64,000 nucleotides of DNA from VRUE01 sp963807425 (GTDB lineage: Bacteria > Actinomycetota > Thermoleophilia > Solirubrobacterales > 70-9): NCBI GenBank assembly GCA_963807425.1, contig CAWEBZ010000012.1, positions 124,001 to 188,000 on the forward strand. Reading direction: 5' to 3'. This document shows positions 16,842 through 27,066 of the stretch, one piece after another. Position numbers and translations under genes: made by a program. Within the stretch, counting starts at the first letter, position 1, and each line of letters starts with the position of its first letter. The notes beneath the pieces were generated by a model. It was not told the origin of the DNA. It made no database searches and worked only from the letters and a program-made list of their open reading frames with translations.

Positions 16842-18062
16842 ATGGCCACTCTCGCGGCAAGCCGCCCCTTCGTGGGCACGGAGTCCAGCTCGGACGTGGT
16901 GATGATCCTCGGCTACACCTCCTGGGCCGGTGCGGGCGGACGGGGCAGGGTCCACGCCGAGGACCGGCTCACGCTCAGCCTGATCGACTCGCCGCGCGTC
17001 CGCCGCCTGCTCGTCTGCAACCCCTTCCGCTCGCTTCCGGCGAAGCTGCTGCGGTCCGCTCCGGGATCCGTCGGGGAGGCCTTCCCCGAATCCCCCAGCC
17101 GTCGCCTGCATGAGCCGGTACGGCTGCGCCGCACCGATCCGACCCGGCCGGCGGCGATCGGACGCAGCTGCGCCCGCTACGAGCGAAGTGTTCGCGAGGC
17201 CGCGGCCGAGCTCGGCCTGCGGCGTCCGGCCGTGATCGCGACCCACCCGCTGATCGCCGGCTTCTGCCGTTTCGACTGGGCCGGGCCCGTGACCTACTAC
17301 GCCAACGACGACCTCACCGCCTTTCCGCCTCTGAGTCGCTGGTGGCCCTCGTTCGAGAGCTCCTTCGAGCGGATGCGGACCGCGGGTCGCAGGGCGGTTG
17401 CGCTGACTCCGAGATCCCTGCAGAGCATCTCCCCCAGCGGTCCGTCGGCGATCGTCCCCTGCGGGCTCGAGCCCGAGGAGTGGATCGAGCCCGGTGCCGC
17501 ACCGAGATGGTTCCTCGACCTGCCGGCCCCGCGCATGCTCTACGTCGGCACCCTCGACGAGCGAATCGACCTCGCGATGGTGCAGGCGCTGGCCGCGGCC
17601 CGACCTGACGGATCCGTCGTCCTGGTCGGCCCGGGCGCCGACTGGGGCCCCGTCGCCTCGCTGGCGTCGACCGCGAACGTCCACGTGCGCCCGGCCGTTC
17701 CCCGCGAGCAGCTCGTCCCGCTCGTCGGCGCCGCCGACCTCGGCCTGATCCCGCACGTGCGCAGCGAGCAGACGGAAGCTATGAGCCCACTGAAGCTGTA
17801 TGAGTACCTCGCCGCCGGCGTCCCGGTCGCCGCGGTCGATCTTCCGGGGGTCGCTGGAGTCTGCCCAGAGCGGGTGATGCTCGCCAGCTCGAGCGCCGAC
17901 TTCGTCGCGGCGGCTGAGGGTGCTCTCGGCCTCGGCCACTGGGACGAGGGAGCGCGCCGGGAATTCATCGCCGAGAACTCATGGAGCCGCCGCTTCGAGA
18001 CCTTGCTTGACCTGGCGCTTGCGCCGCCTTCCAATCAACTCTCAACCTCAGATCGAGGGTAA
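16842..18062 (+). CDS. Glycosyltransferase, GT-B fold (family 1/4-like)
   Basis: 406 residues from the ATG at 16842; an internal ATG at 16902 (MILGYTSW) is nearer the conserved start and is possible. The N-terminal domain is weakly conserved and contains YYANDDLTAFP, reminiscent of glycosyltransferases in teichuronic or hyaluronan-like clusters. The C-terminal domain has RMLYVGTLDERID, and the nucleotide-sugar motif SPLKLYEYLAAGVPVAA (about 330) is clear. No membrane helix. Divergent from the flippase and upstream of the giant secreted-protein genes. Donor and acceptor not determinable. Confidence 0.8.
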   Translation: MATLAASRPFVGTESSSDVVMILGYTSWAGAGGRGRVHAEDRLTLSLIDSPRVRRLLVCNPFRSLPAKLLRSAPGSVGEAFPESPSRRLHEPVRLRRTDPTRPAAIGRSCARYERSVREAAAELGLRRPAVIATHPLIAGFCRFDWAGPVTYYANDDLTAFPPLSRWWPSFESSFERMRTAGRRAVALTPRSLQSISPSGPSAIVPCGLEPEEWIEPGAAPRWFLDLPAPRMLYVGTLDERIDLAMVQALAAARPDGSVVLVGPGADWGPVASLASTANVHVRPAVPREQLVPLVGAADLGLIPHVRSEQTEAMSPLKLYEYLAAGVPVAAVDLPGVAGVCPERVMLASSSADFVAAAEGALGLGHWDEGARREFIAENSWSRRFETLLDLALAPPSNQLSTSDRG

Positions 18063-18137
18063 TGGTTAATGCTTAAGACGATTTATCTGACCGTTTTTCA
18101 GCCCCCAGAAGCGGCTTCCGGCTGGGAGGATCAGAGG

Positions 18138-21100
18138 ATGCGCGGCTCGCGTTCCAACGAGAGTTGCGCCGGCCCGGTTCGGTCCCGCATGGCGGGGCTG
18201 AGTCTCGGCCTCGGCGCTCTGCTCATGCTGCTACTCGGATCTGCCCCAGCGCAGGCGGACGTCGTCTGCCCGAACCCGGTTCCGGTCGTCAACGAGAACC
18301 AGTGCAAAACCGGGACGACCTCCTGGCGAGTCGACGAGAACAGCCCCGGCCTCGGCGGCTTCACCACCCGCACCAGCGTCGACCTGGGGGAAAACGTCGT
18401 GCTCAAGGTCGGCCGCGACGGTCCCGTGAGCCCGACGAGGACCGTCAACATCGGCGTCTACCGGATGGGCAGCTACCAAGGCCTCGGCGGCAGGCTGGTC
18501 AACAGCGCCTCGAACATCCCGATCACCAACACTTACGCCTGCGAACCGATGGACTCGACCACGGGCTTGGTCGATTGCGGCAACTGGTCCAACACCTACA
18601 CGATCCCGGGCAGTGCCTTCCCCGCCTCGGGCGTCTACCTCGCCAAGCTCACCGCCTCCACCGGCGAGGAAAACCAGGTGGTCTTCACCGTCCGCGACGA
18701 CGATCGCCAGCCCGAGGCGAAGATGCTCTACGTCCTCCCCATCACCAGCTATCAGGCCTACAACACCTTCGGCGGCAAGTCCCTCTACTTCGGCACCGAG
18801 GGCGGCAACACCGTCTCCGGCACCAGCCGCGCGGTCAAGGTCTCCTTCAACCGGCCCTTCAACCGCGCCGGCGGCTACCACGACTGGTTCTTCGGTCCCG
18901 ACTTCGACCTGCTCGCCTGGATGGAGGATCAGGGCTACGACGTCTCCTATACGGACGACGTCCAGGCTCACCTCGACGCCGCCGAGCTGCGCCAGCACGA
19001 CGCGCTGGTGATCTCGGGGCACTCCGAGTACTGGTCCCTCGAGCAGTTCAACGCGGTCAAGGCCGCTCGCGACGCCGGCGTCAACATCGCCTCCTTCAGC
19101 GCCAACACCGCTTACTGGAAGGTGCGTTACGAGAACGGCAACCGCACCCTGGTCTGTTACAAGACCGTTGAGGGCGGCGGCTCGGCTGGTTCGGGCACGA
19201 TCAGCGCCAACGACTGGGGCCCGGACGGGCTCGAGAAAACCGCTGACGACGCCCTCGGCCTCGACGGCAAAGCCGGGACGGCCGACGACAAACCGCAGAA
19301 CTCGACCACGACTTTCCGCGACAACGGAGCGCCACCGGGAGACCCGGCTGCGCCTTCTGGGGGGCGTGTCGGCCCCGACATGCCGGAGAACGAGCTGTTC
19401 GGAGTCATGTACGTCGGCGACAACGACGCCCGAGGCTGGCCGGTCACGGTGCCACCTGGAAACGCCAACAACGAATTCGCCGCCGATCGGGTCTGGCGCA
19501 ACACCGGGATCCCAGGCAACAGCACGACCAATATCGGCGCTCTGCTCGTCAACTGGGAGTGGGACACGATCCCGACCCAGGCGCAGTATCTCTCGCGGCA
19601 GCCAGCGGGGGTCAAGAGACTCTCCTCGACCAACGTCCAGAACGTCAGCGACAACTCCTGGCTACAGGACGAGGGGCGGCTACGTAACACCCTGCCCCCA
19701 CCGGGCCAGCCTGGAACCGTGGGCGCAGTCAAGTACACGGCCCCCAGTGGAGCCCTGGTCTTCGCCTCCGGAACGATGATGTGGTCCTACGGCCTCTGGG
19801 GCGACTCGGACGACAGGATCCGGCAAGCGACCTACAACATCTTCTCCGATATGGGCGTGCAGCCCGAATCGCCAAGCGGGATCGTCACCGATCCGGTCGG
19901 CTCGAACAAAGCTCCCACCGGCAGCTTCACGATTTCACCGAATCCCACCAAAACCGCAACCGCGGTCACGTTCAACGCATCGAGCTCGGTGGACCCCGAT
20001 GGCACGATCGCCAAATACGAGTGGGACTTCGACGGGGACGGGGAATTCGAGACCAACGCAGGGACGAAATCGACGATCACCCACAGCTTCTCTGCCGAGG
20101 GCGAGATCGACGTCCGCCTGCGCGTCACCGACAACAAAGGGGCGACCGACCTCGCGGTGCGGACACTGACGATCATCGACAACCAGGCCCCGTCCGCGAG
20201 CTTCACCGCCACCCCCGACGTGATCGTCAAAGGCGAATCGGTTGCCTTCGATGCCTCAGGCTCCAAAGACCCCGACGGCACGATCGCCAAATACGAGTGG
20301 GACTTCGACGGCAACGGCAGCTATGAGACCAACGCCGGCAACGACCCCACCACCGACCGCGTCTATCCCACCGCGGGGACCTACACGGTCGGCCTCAGGG
20401 TGACCGACAACGGCGGCAAGACCGCGACCGCCTCCTCGCCGGTACAGGTGAACTCCGGCGGCGTCAGCAACTACAGCGCGACGGTGCTCGACACCCCCGG
20501 CCTCGTGAACTACTGGCGGCTGGGCGAGACCGCGGGAACCACCTTCGCCGACAGCGCTGGCACCAGCCCAGCGACGGCGGAAGGCGGCGTCACCCTCGGC
20601 GTTCCCGGCGGCGTCCAGAACGACTCAGACCGGGCAGCCCGCTTCGACGGAGTCAACGACGCAGCCAGCGCCGCGGTCAATCTCTCGACTACACAGGCGG
20701 TCACGGTCGAGTTCTGGATGAAACGGACCTTCGCCAACGACGACCACATCGCGATGGAGCTGACCAGCAGCTACCACGACAATGACGGCGGCTTCCTGAT
20801 CGACCCCAACGCGCCCCAGCTCGGCGGCCAGTTCGCGGTCGGGATCGGGCGGGGCGGTTCCCGCAACACGGCCTACTTCGAACGACCGAGCTCCGGTGCC
20901 TGGCACCACTATGCCTTCGTGCTCAACGCCACCGCGCCGGCCGACAAACAGGTCCTCCCTTACGTCGACGGCGCGCTGGTGCCATACACCAAGCCCGAGA
21001 GCGGCACTGGCGCCGGCAATTTCGCCAAATCGACGCTTTACCTCATGTCACGCGGTGCCGCGTCTCTGTTCAGCGACGGGGACCTTGACGAGGTGGCGAT

Positions 21101-23603
21101 CTACAACCGCGCCCTCGATGCAGCGACGATCGACGAACACTTCAACAGCGACCTCACCAACCGTCGGCCCACCGCCAGCTTCACCGCACCCGCCGGAGCG
21201 CTGCCGGGCCAGCAGGTCAACTTCGACGCCTCGGCATCCAAAGACCCCGACGGCACGATCGCCAAATACGAGTGGGACCTGGACGGCAACGGCAGCTATG
21301 AGACCGACACCGGGACCAAAGCCTCGGCCAGCCGCACCTACACGGCGAACGGCGAAGTCACCGTCGGCCTGAGGGTCACCGACGATCTCGGCGCCACCGG
21401 AACGACGACGAGGATCGTCTCGATCGGCAACAACCTGCCCCCCGCCGCCAGCTTCACGGCTGAGCCGAACCCGGCGACGGTCGGCGAGCAGGTCGACTTC
21501 GACGCCTCGGCCTCCAAAGACCCCGACGGCACGATCGCCAAATACGAGTGGGACCTCGACGGCAACGGCAGCTATGAGACGAGCACCGCCACCCCGGCTG
21601 CGGATCACGTCTACATCTTCGTCGGCACCTACACGGTCGGCCTCAGGGTTACCGACAACGAAGGCAAAACCGCGACCACCACACTGCCGGTGAACATCGA
21701 CACGGGTGGCGCCAGCGACTACAGCGGAGCCGTCCTCGACACCCCCGGGCTGCTGCACTACTGGCGCCTGGGCGATGGTGGCGGCACGACCTTCGCCGAC
21801 AGCGTTGGCGCGGCCCCCGCCAAAGCCACCGGCGGACCGGTCTTCGGCGTGCCGGGCAGCCTCGCCGGCGATCCCGACACCGCGGTGCGCTTCGACGGCA
21901 CCAACGACGCTGCCACCGCAGCGCCGAAACTCTCCGGCAAGACTGCGCTGACAGTCGAGTTCTGGATGAAGTGGAACAGCTGGGCCAACGACGACGACCT
22001 CGCACTCGAGTACACGAACAACTTCAACGACGTTCCCGGCGGCTTCCTCGTCGACCCGAACAGCAGCTTCGGCAGCTTCGGCGTCGCGCTCGGAATCGGC
22101 TCCTCGCGCAACGTCGCGCTGTTCGCCAGGCCCAGCGCTGGCCAGTGGCACCACTACGCCTTCGTTCTCGACACCACCGCGGCGGCAGGCCAGCAGGTCC
22201 TCCCCTACGTTGACGGACAGGCGGTCGCCTTCACCAAGCCGGCGAGCGGGACCGGGGCACCTCCCTTCGCCAGCTCGACCCTCGCCTTCATGTCGCGGGC
22301 GGGCTCGGCGCTGTTCGGAGCCGGCGATCTCGACGAGGTGGCGATCTTCGACCGGTCACTGTCGGCGGCGACGATCGCCGCCCACTACCAGGGCATAACC
22401 ACCAACCGCCGGCCCCTCGCCTCCTTCCAGGCCCCAGCCAGCTCGCTGCCCGGACAGGAAGTGAAATTCGACGCCTCGGCCTCCAAAGACCCCGACGGCA
22501 CGATCACGAAATACGAGTGGGACCTGGACGGAAACGGCAGCTACGAGACTGACACGGGGACGACGGCTAGTGCCAATCGCACCTACCCGGACGAAGGCGA
22601 CATCAGTGTCGGCCTGCGGGTAACCGATAACGACGATGCCGTCGGTACGACTACCAGAACTGTTTCCGTCCTCGGCAACCACGCGCCAACCGCAAGCGCC
22701 AGCGCGTCGCCGAACCCCGCCGTAACCGGCCAGCAGGTCAACTTCGACGCCTCGGCCTCGAAAGACCCGGACGGCACGATCACGAAGTACGAGTGGGACC
22801 TGGACGGCAACGGCGGCTTCGAGACTGACACCGGGACGACGGCCAGTGCCAGTCAGACTTACTCCTCACTGGGGACGGTCGCGGTCGGCCTGCGTGTCAC
22901 CGACAACGGTGGCAAGACCGCTACGAGCTCGATTCCGGTCACGATCAAACTGAGCGGCACAAGCAGCTACGGCGACGCGGTCCTCGACACCGAGGGCCTC
23001 ATCAACTACTGGCGGATGGGGGAGACCTCAGGTACCGCCTTCGCCGACAGCATTGGCCTCAAAACGGCGACGGCTGGTGGCGGCACGACCTTCGGTGTCC
23101 CCGGTGCTGTGGCCGACGATCCGAACAAGGCCGCCAGCTTCGACGGACTGGATGACTTCGCCAGTGCGCCGCTCGATCTCTCCGGAACGAACCGGCTCAC
23201 GGTCGAGTTCTGGATGAAATGGAACAGCACCGCCAGCGACGACCGCCTGGCGATGGAGTTCACCAGCAATTTCAACGACAACGCCGGCGGCTTCCTGATC
23301 GATCCGAACGCGCCACAGCTGCTTGGGACCTTCGCGGTCGCGATCGGCTCCGGAGCGTCACGCAACAACGTCTTCTTCGCCCGCCCGAGCGCCGGCCAGT
23401 GGCACCACTATGCCTTCGTCTTCGACACGACGGCTCCGGGGGCAAATCAGATCACCCCCTACGTCGACGGGGCGGAGGCGCCCTTCATCAAGCTCGATAG
23501 CAATACCGGCACCGGCAATTTCGCCAACTCGACGCTCTACATGATGTCGCGTGCGGGCTCGTCTCTTTTCGGACCGGGCGATGGACGAGGTGGCGATCTA
23601 TGA
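18138..23603 (+). CDS. Giant secreted DMFA2/PKD/LamG protein, N-terminal part (frameshifted)
   Basis: 1,821 residues ending at a premature stop. A signal peptide (about 1-40, cut after AQA) is followed by an N,N-dimethylformamidase beta-subunit-like (DMFA2-type, glutamine-amidotransferase-like) domain at about 60-580. That domain includes SGHSEYWS and a double-glycine/aspartate-rich loop. Then come PKD1-2, LamG1 (about 778-1005), PKD3-4, LamG2 (about 1194-1420), PKD5-6 and LamG3 (about 1609 on). LamG3 stops short after FGPGD because two bases are missing (GAT|GGAC instead of GATCTGGAC in the sister repeats). Start: the ATG at 18138 follows GGGAGGA and begins the signal peptide; the frame is open from 18069. 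PKD and LamG modules are adhesion or carbohydrate-binding folds outside the cell. The role of the N-terminal domain in such proteins is unknown to me. Confidence 0.8.
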   Translation: MRGSRSNESCAGPVRSRMAGLSLGLGALLMLLLGSAPAQADVVCPNPVPVVNENQCKTGTTSWRVDENSPGLGGFTTRTSVDLGENVVLKVGRDGPVSPTRTVNIGVYRMGSYQGLGGRLVNSASNIPITNTYACEPMDSTTGLVDCGNWSNTYTIPGSAFPASGVYLAKLTASTGEENQVVFTVRDDDRQPEAKMLYVLPITSYQAYNTFGGKSLYFGTEGGNTVSGTSRAVKVSFNRPFNRAGGYHDWFFGPDFDLLAWMEDQGYDVSYTDDVQAHLDAAELRQHDALVISGHSEYWSLEQFNAVKAARDAGVNIASFSANTAYWKVRYENGNRTLVCYKTVEGGGSAGSGTISANDWGPDGLEKTADDALGLDGKAGTADDKPQNSTTTFRDNGAPPGDPAAPSGGRVGPDMPENELFGVMYVGDNDARGWPVTVPPGNANNEFAADRVWRNTGIPGNSTTNIGALLVNWEWDTIPTQAQYLSRQPAGVKRLSSTNVQNVSDNSWLQDEGRLRNTLPPPGQPGTVGAVKYTAPSGALVFASGTMMWSYGLWGDSDDRIRQATYNIFSDMGVQPESPSGIVTDPVGSNKAPTGSFTISPNPTKTATAVTFNASSSVDPDGTIAKYEWDFDGDGEFETNAGTKSTITHSFSAEGEIDVRLRVTDNKGATDLAVRTLTIIDNQAPSASFTATPDVIVKGESVAFDASGSKDPDGTIAKYEWDFDGNGSYETNAGNDPTTDRVYPTAGTYTVGLRVTDNGGKTATASSPVQVNSGGVSNYSATVLDTPGLVNYWRLGETAGTTFADSAGTSPATAEGGVTLGVPGGVQNDSDRAARFDGVNDAASAAVNLSTTQAVTVEFWMKRTFANDDHIAMELTSSYHDNDGGFLIDPNAPQLGGQFAVGIGRGGSRNTAYFERPSSGAWHHYAFVLNATAPADKQVLPYVDGALVPYTKPESGTGAGNFAKSTLYLMSRGAASLFSDGDLDEVAIYNRALDAATIDEHFNSDLTNRRPTASFTAPAGALPGQQVNFDASASKDPDGTIAKYEWDLDGNGSYETDTGTKASASRTYTANGEVTVGLRVTDDLGATGTTTRIVSIGNNLPPAASFTAEPNPATVGEQVDFDASASKDPDGTIAKYEWDLDGNGSYETSTATPAADHVYIFVGTYTVGLRVTDNEGKTATTTLPVNIDTGGASDYSGAVLDTPGLLHYWRLGDGGGTTFADSVGAAPAKATGGPVFGVPGSLAGDPDTAVRFDGTNDAATAAPKLSGKTALTVEFWMKWNSWANDDDLALEYTNNFNDVPGGFLVDPNSSFGSFGVALGIGSSRNVALFARPSAGQWHHYAFVLDTTAAAGQQVLPYVDGQAVAFTKPASGTGAPPFASSTLAFMSRAGSALFGAGDLDEVAIFDRSLSAATIAAHYQGITTNRRPLASFQAPASSLPGQEVKFDASASKDPDGTITKYEWDLDGNGSYETDTGTTASANRTYPDEGDISVGLRVTDNDDAVGTTTRTVSVLGNHAPTASASASPNPAVTGQQVNFDASASKDPDGTITKYEWDLDGNGGFETDTGTTASASQTYSSLGTVAVGLRVTDNGGKTATSSIPVTIKLSGTSSYGDAVLDTEGLINYWRMGETSGTAFADSIGLKTATAGGGTTFGVPGAVADDPNKAASFDGLDDFASAPLDLSGTNRLTVEFWMKWNSTASDDRLAMEFTSNFNDNAGGFLIDPNAPQLLGTFAVAIGSGASRNNVFFARPSAGQWHHYAFVFDTTAPGANQITPYVDGAEAPFIKLDSNTGTGNFANSTLYMMSRAGSSLFGPGDGRGGDL

Positions 23604-26600
23604 CCGTTCGCTGGATGCGGCGACGATCGCCGAACACTTCCAGAGCCAGGGCACCAACCAGCGCCCCGCCGCGGCCTTCGAGGCACCGGCTTCGGCAAAA
23701 ACCAGCCAGCAGGTGAACTTCGACGCCTCGTCCTCCCACGACCCGGATGGAACGATCGCGAAATACGAGTGGGATCTGGATGGCAACGGCAGCTATGAGA
23801 CCGATACCGGGACGACGGCGAGCGCCAGCCGCACCTACTCGGTCGAGGGAGACGTCTCGGTGCGCCTGCGAGTCACCGATAACACCGGCGCCATCGACAT
23901 CGCTACTCGCACCCTCTCGATCGTCGACAACCAGCCGCCCACCGCGAGCATCGAGGCGAGCCCGAACCCCGCGGTCACCGGCCAGCAGGTCGACTTCGAC
24001 GCCTCGGCCTCCAAAGACCCCGACGGCACGATCGCCAAATACGAGTGGGATCTCGACGGCAACGGCAGCTATGAGACCGACACCGGGACGACGGCGAGCG
24101 CCAGTCAGACCTACGCAAAAGCGGGCACGGTCAACGTCGGTCTGCGCGTAACCGACGGCGGCGGTCGGACCGCGACGGGGAAACGAACCCTGGTCGTCAA
24201 CAAAGCCGGTCCGGTCGGCTACGCCGGCTCCGTGCTTGGCACGGAAGGCCTGATCAATTTCTGGCGGATGGGCGATGCGGCCGGCCCAACGCTCGCCGAC
24301 AGTGCGGGCGCGAATCCCGCCGGCACCTCCGGCGGCCCCATCTTCGGCGTTGCGGGCGGCCTCTTTGGCGATACCGACACAGCGGTGGGCTTCGATGGCA
24401 CAGACGATGCGGCGACGGTTCCGCTTGATCTCTCCGGCAAGACCGCGCTGACGCTCGAGTTCTGGATGAAGTGGAACAGCTGGGCCAATGACGACGACCT
24501 GGCCTTCGAGCACACCGCGAACTTCAACGACAACGCCGGCGGCTTCCTCGTCGATCCGAACAGCAGCTTCGGCAACTTCGCCGTCGCGCTCGGCAACGGC
24601 TCGTCGCGCAACGTCTCGCTCTTCAACCGGCCGAGCGCCGGCCAGTGGCACCACTATGCCTTCGTCCTCGACACCGCCGCGGCTGCGGAGCAGCAGGTTC
24701 TGCCCTATGTCGACGGCCAGCCCGTCGCTTTCTCCAAGCCCACCAGCGGCACCGGTGCCGGTCCCTTCGCCAACGCGGCCCTCGCCTTCATGTCGCGAGC
24801 AGGCTCGGCTCTGTTCGGGGCCGGCGACCTCGACGAGGTGGCGATCTACGACCGTACGCTGAGCCCGGCGACCATCGCCGAGCATTACGCGACCACGGTC
24901 CAGAACGGCCCGCCGACGGCATCTTTCACGAGCTCTCCCAACCCGGCACTGACGGGTGTGAACGTCAGCTTCGATGCCAGCGGATCCAGCGACCCCGAGA
25001 GCGCGATCGCAAGGTACGAGTGGGACCTCGACGGCAACGGCAGCTACGAGACCGACACGGAAGCGACAGCGAGCGCAAAACGCTCCTACGCGACCGCGGG
25101 CGAGCGCACCGTCGGTCTTCGCGTGACCGACAGCAGCGGAGCCACCGCTGCCACGACTCGCACCGTGACGATCCAGAATCGTCCACCGACGGCTTCCTTC
25201 ACGGTCTCCCCCAACCCGGCGCTGACCGGCGCGAAAGTGACCTACAACGCCTCCGCCTCCAAAGACCCCGACGGCACCGTTGCCAAATACGAGTGGGACC
25301 TTGACGGCAACGGCAGCTACGAGAGCGACACCGGGACGACGGCATCGGCAAGCAGCTCCTATCCCTCGATCGGAGACCGGCAGGTCGGTCTGCGGGTCAC
25401 CGACGACGGTGGAGCGACCGCGACCACCACTCGCTCCGTGGCGATTCAGAACAGCCCGCCAAGCGCTTCATTCAGCGCTTCGCCCGATCCTGCGCCAACT
25501 GGCACGACGGTGAACTTCGACGCCTCCGCCTCCAAAGACTCCGACGGCACGATCGTCAAATACGAGTGGGACTTGGACGCGAATGGCAGCTATGAGACCG
25601 ACACCGGGACCACCGCGACGACCAGCCGCTCCTACCCGACCAGCGGCAACCGCACCATTGGCCTGAGGATCACGGACGACATCGGAGCGACGGCTACCAC
25701 GACCCGCACCGTGACGATCGAGAACCGGGTGCCGGCGGCGTCCTTCACGCTCGCTCCCAACCCCGTCTTGACCGGGGCCAAAGTGAGCTTCGACGCCGCT
25801 GCCTCGAGCGACCCCGACGGCACTATCGCGAAATACGAGTGGGACCTGGACGGCAACGGCAGCTATGAGACGGATACCGGAGCCACGGCAAGCACCGCCA
25901 GCACCTATCCGACCCTCGGCAACCGCACGATCGGCCTGCGGGTCACCGACAACGACGGCGGCACCGCGACCACGACGCGTTCGCTGACGGTTCAGAACAG
26001 CCCGCCGGCGGCTTCCTTCACGGTCTCCCCCAATCCGGCATTCACCGGCGCCACGGTGACCTTCGATGCAACGGGATCTACGGACTCCGACGGCACGATC
26101 GCGAAATACGAGTGGGACCTGGACGGCAACGGCAGCTATGAGAAAAACACCGGTGCCACAGCGACGACGACCAACTCCTACCCCACCCTCGGCAACCGCA
26201 CGATCGGCCTGCGGGTCACCGACAGCGACGGGGCGACGGCGACGACCACGCGGGCACTGACGGTGCAGAACAGCCCGCCGACAGCCTCCTTCACGATCTC
26301 CCCGGTCTCGATCGCCAGCGGGGGCAGCGCCACTTTCAACGGCAGCGCCTCTAAAGATTCCGACGGCACGATCGCGAAATACGAGTGGGACTTCGACGGT
26401 AACGGCAGCTATGAGACGAGTACCGGAAGCCTTTCCTTCACGATCAAATCCTTCCCCACCGCAGGTGAACGCACGATCGGGCTGCGCGTGACCGACAACG
26501 GCGGAGCGACGGGTACGACCACGCGGATCCTGACTGTGCAGAACAAAGCACCGACGGCCTCCTTCACGATCTCGCCCAGCCCGGTTCCCACCGGCACCAA

Positions 26601-27066
26601 CGCAACCTTCAACGCAGGCGGCTCCAGCGACTCCGACGGAACGATCGCGAAATACGAGTGGGACTTCGACGGTAACGGCACTTATGAGACCGATGCCGGT
26701 GCCACAGCCTCGACGGCTAAATCCTTCCCCACTCCAGGCGCACGCACGATTGGTCTGCGCGTGACGGACAACCTCGGCGCGACGGCCACCACGACGAAAT
26801 CGCTCACCGTGCAGAACAAAGCACCCACGGCCTCCTTCACGATCGGGCCCAACCCGTCCCTGCCGGGCGCGACGATCACCTTCAACGGATCTGGCTCGAT
26901 CGACTCTGACGGCACGATCACAAAATACGAGTGGAACTTCGACGGCAACAGCACCTTCGAGGTGAACACCGGCACCACTCCGACCACCACCAAAACCTTC
27001 TCGCCCGCCGGCGACCGCGCGATCGAACTGCGGGTAACGGACAACAGCGGGGCGACAGCGACGACC
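19907..27066 (+). repeat. Sixteen PKD-domain repeats, interrupted by LamG modules
   Basis: Sixteen units of about 264-273 bases, each with the core DGTIAKYEWDxDGNGSYET. The KYEW codons lie near 20013, 20289, 21263, 21540, 22509, 22786, 23760, 24036, 25012, 25284, 25557, 25831, 26104, 26377, 26649 and 26921. The last eight (24903-27066) are uninterrupted tandem copies. Several core segments are identical at DNA level for 40 bases or more, so the array is prone to recombination and to assembly error. Confidence 0.9.
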
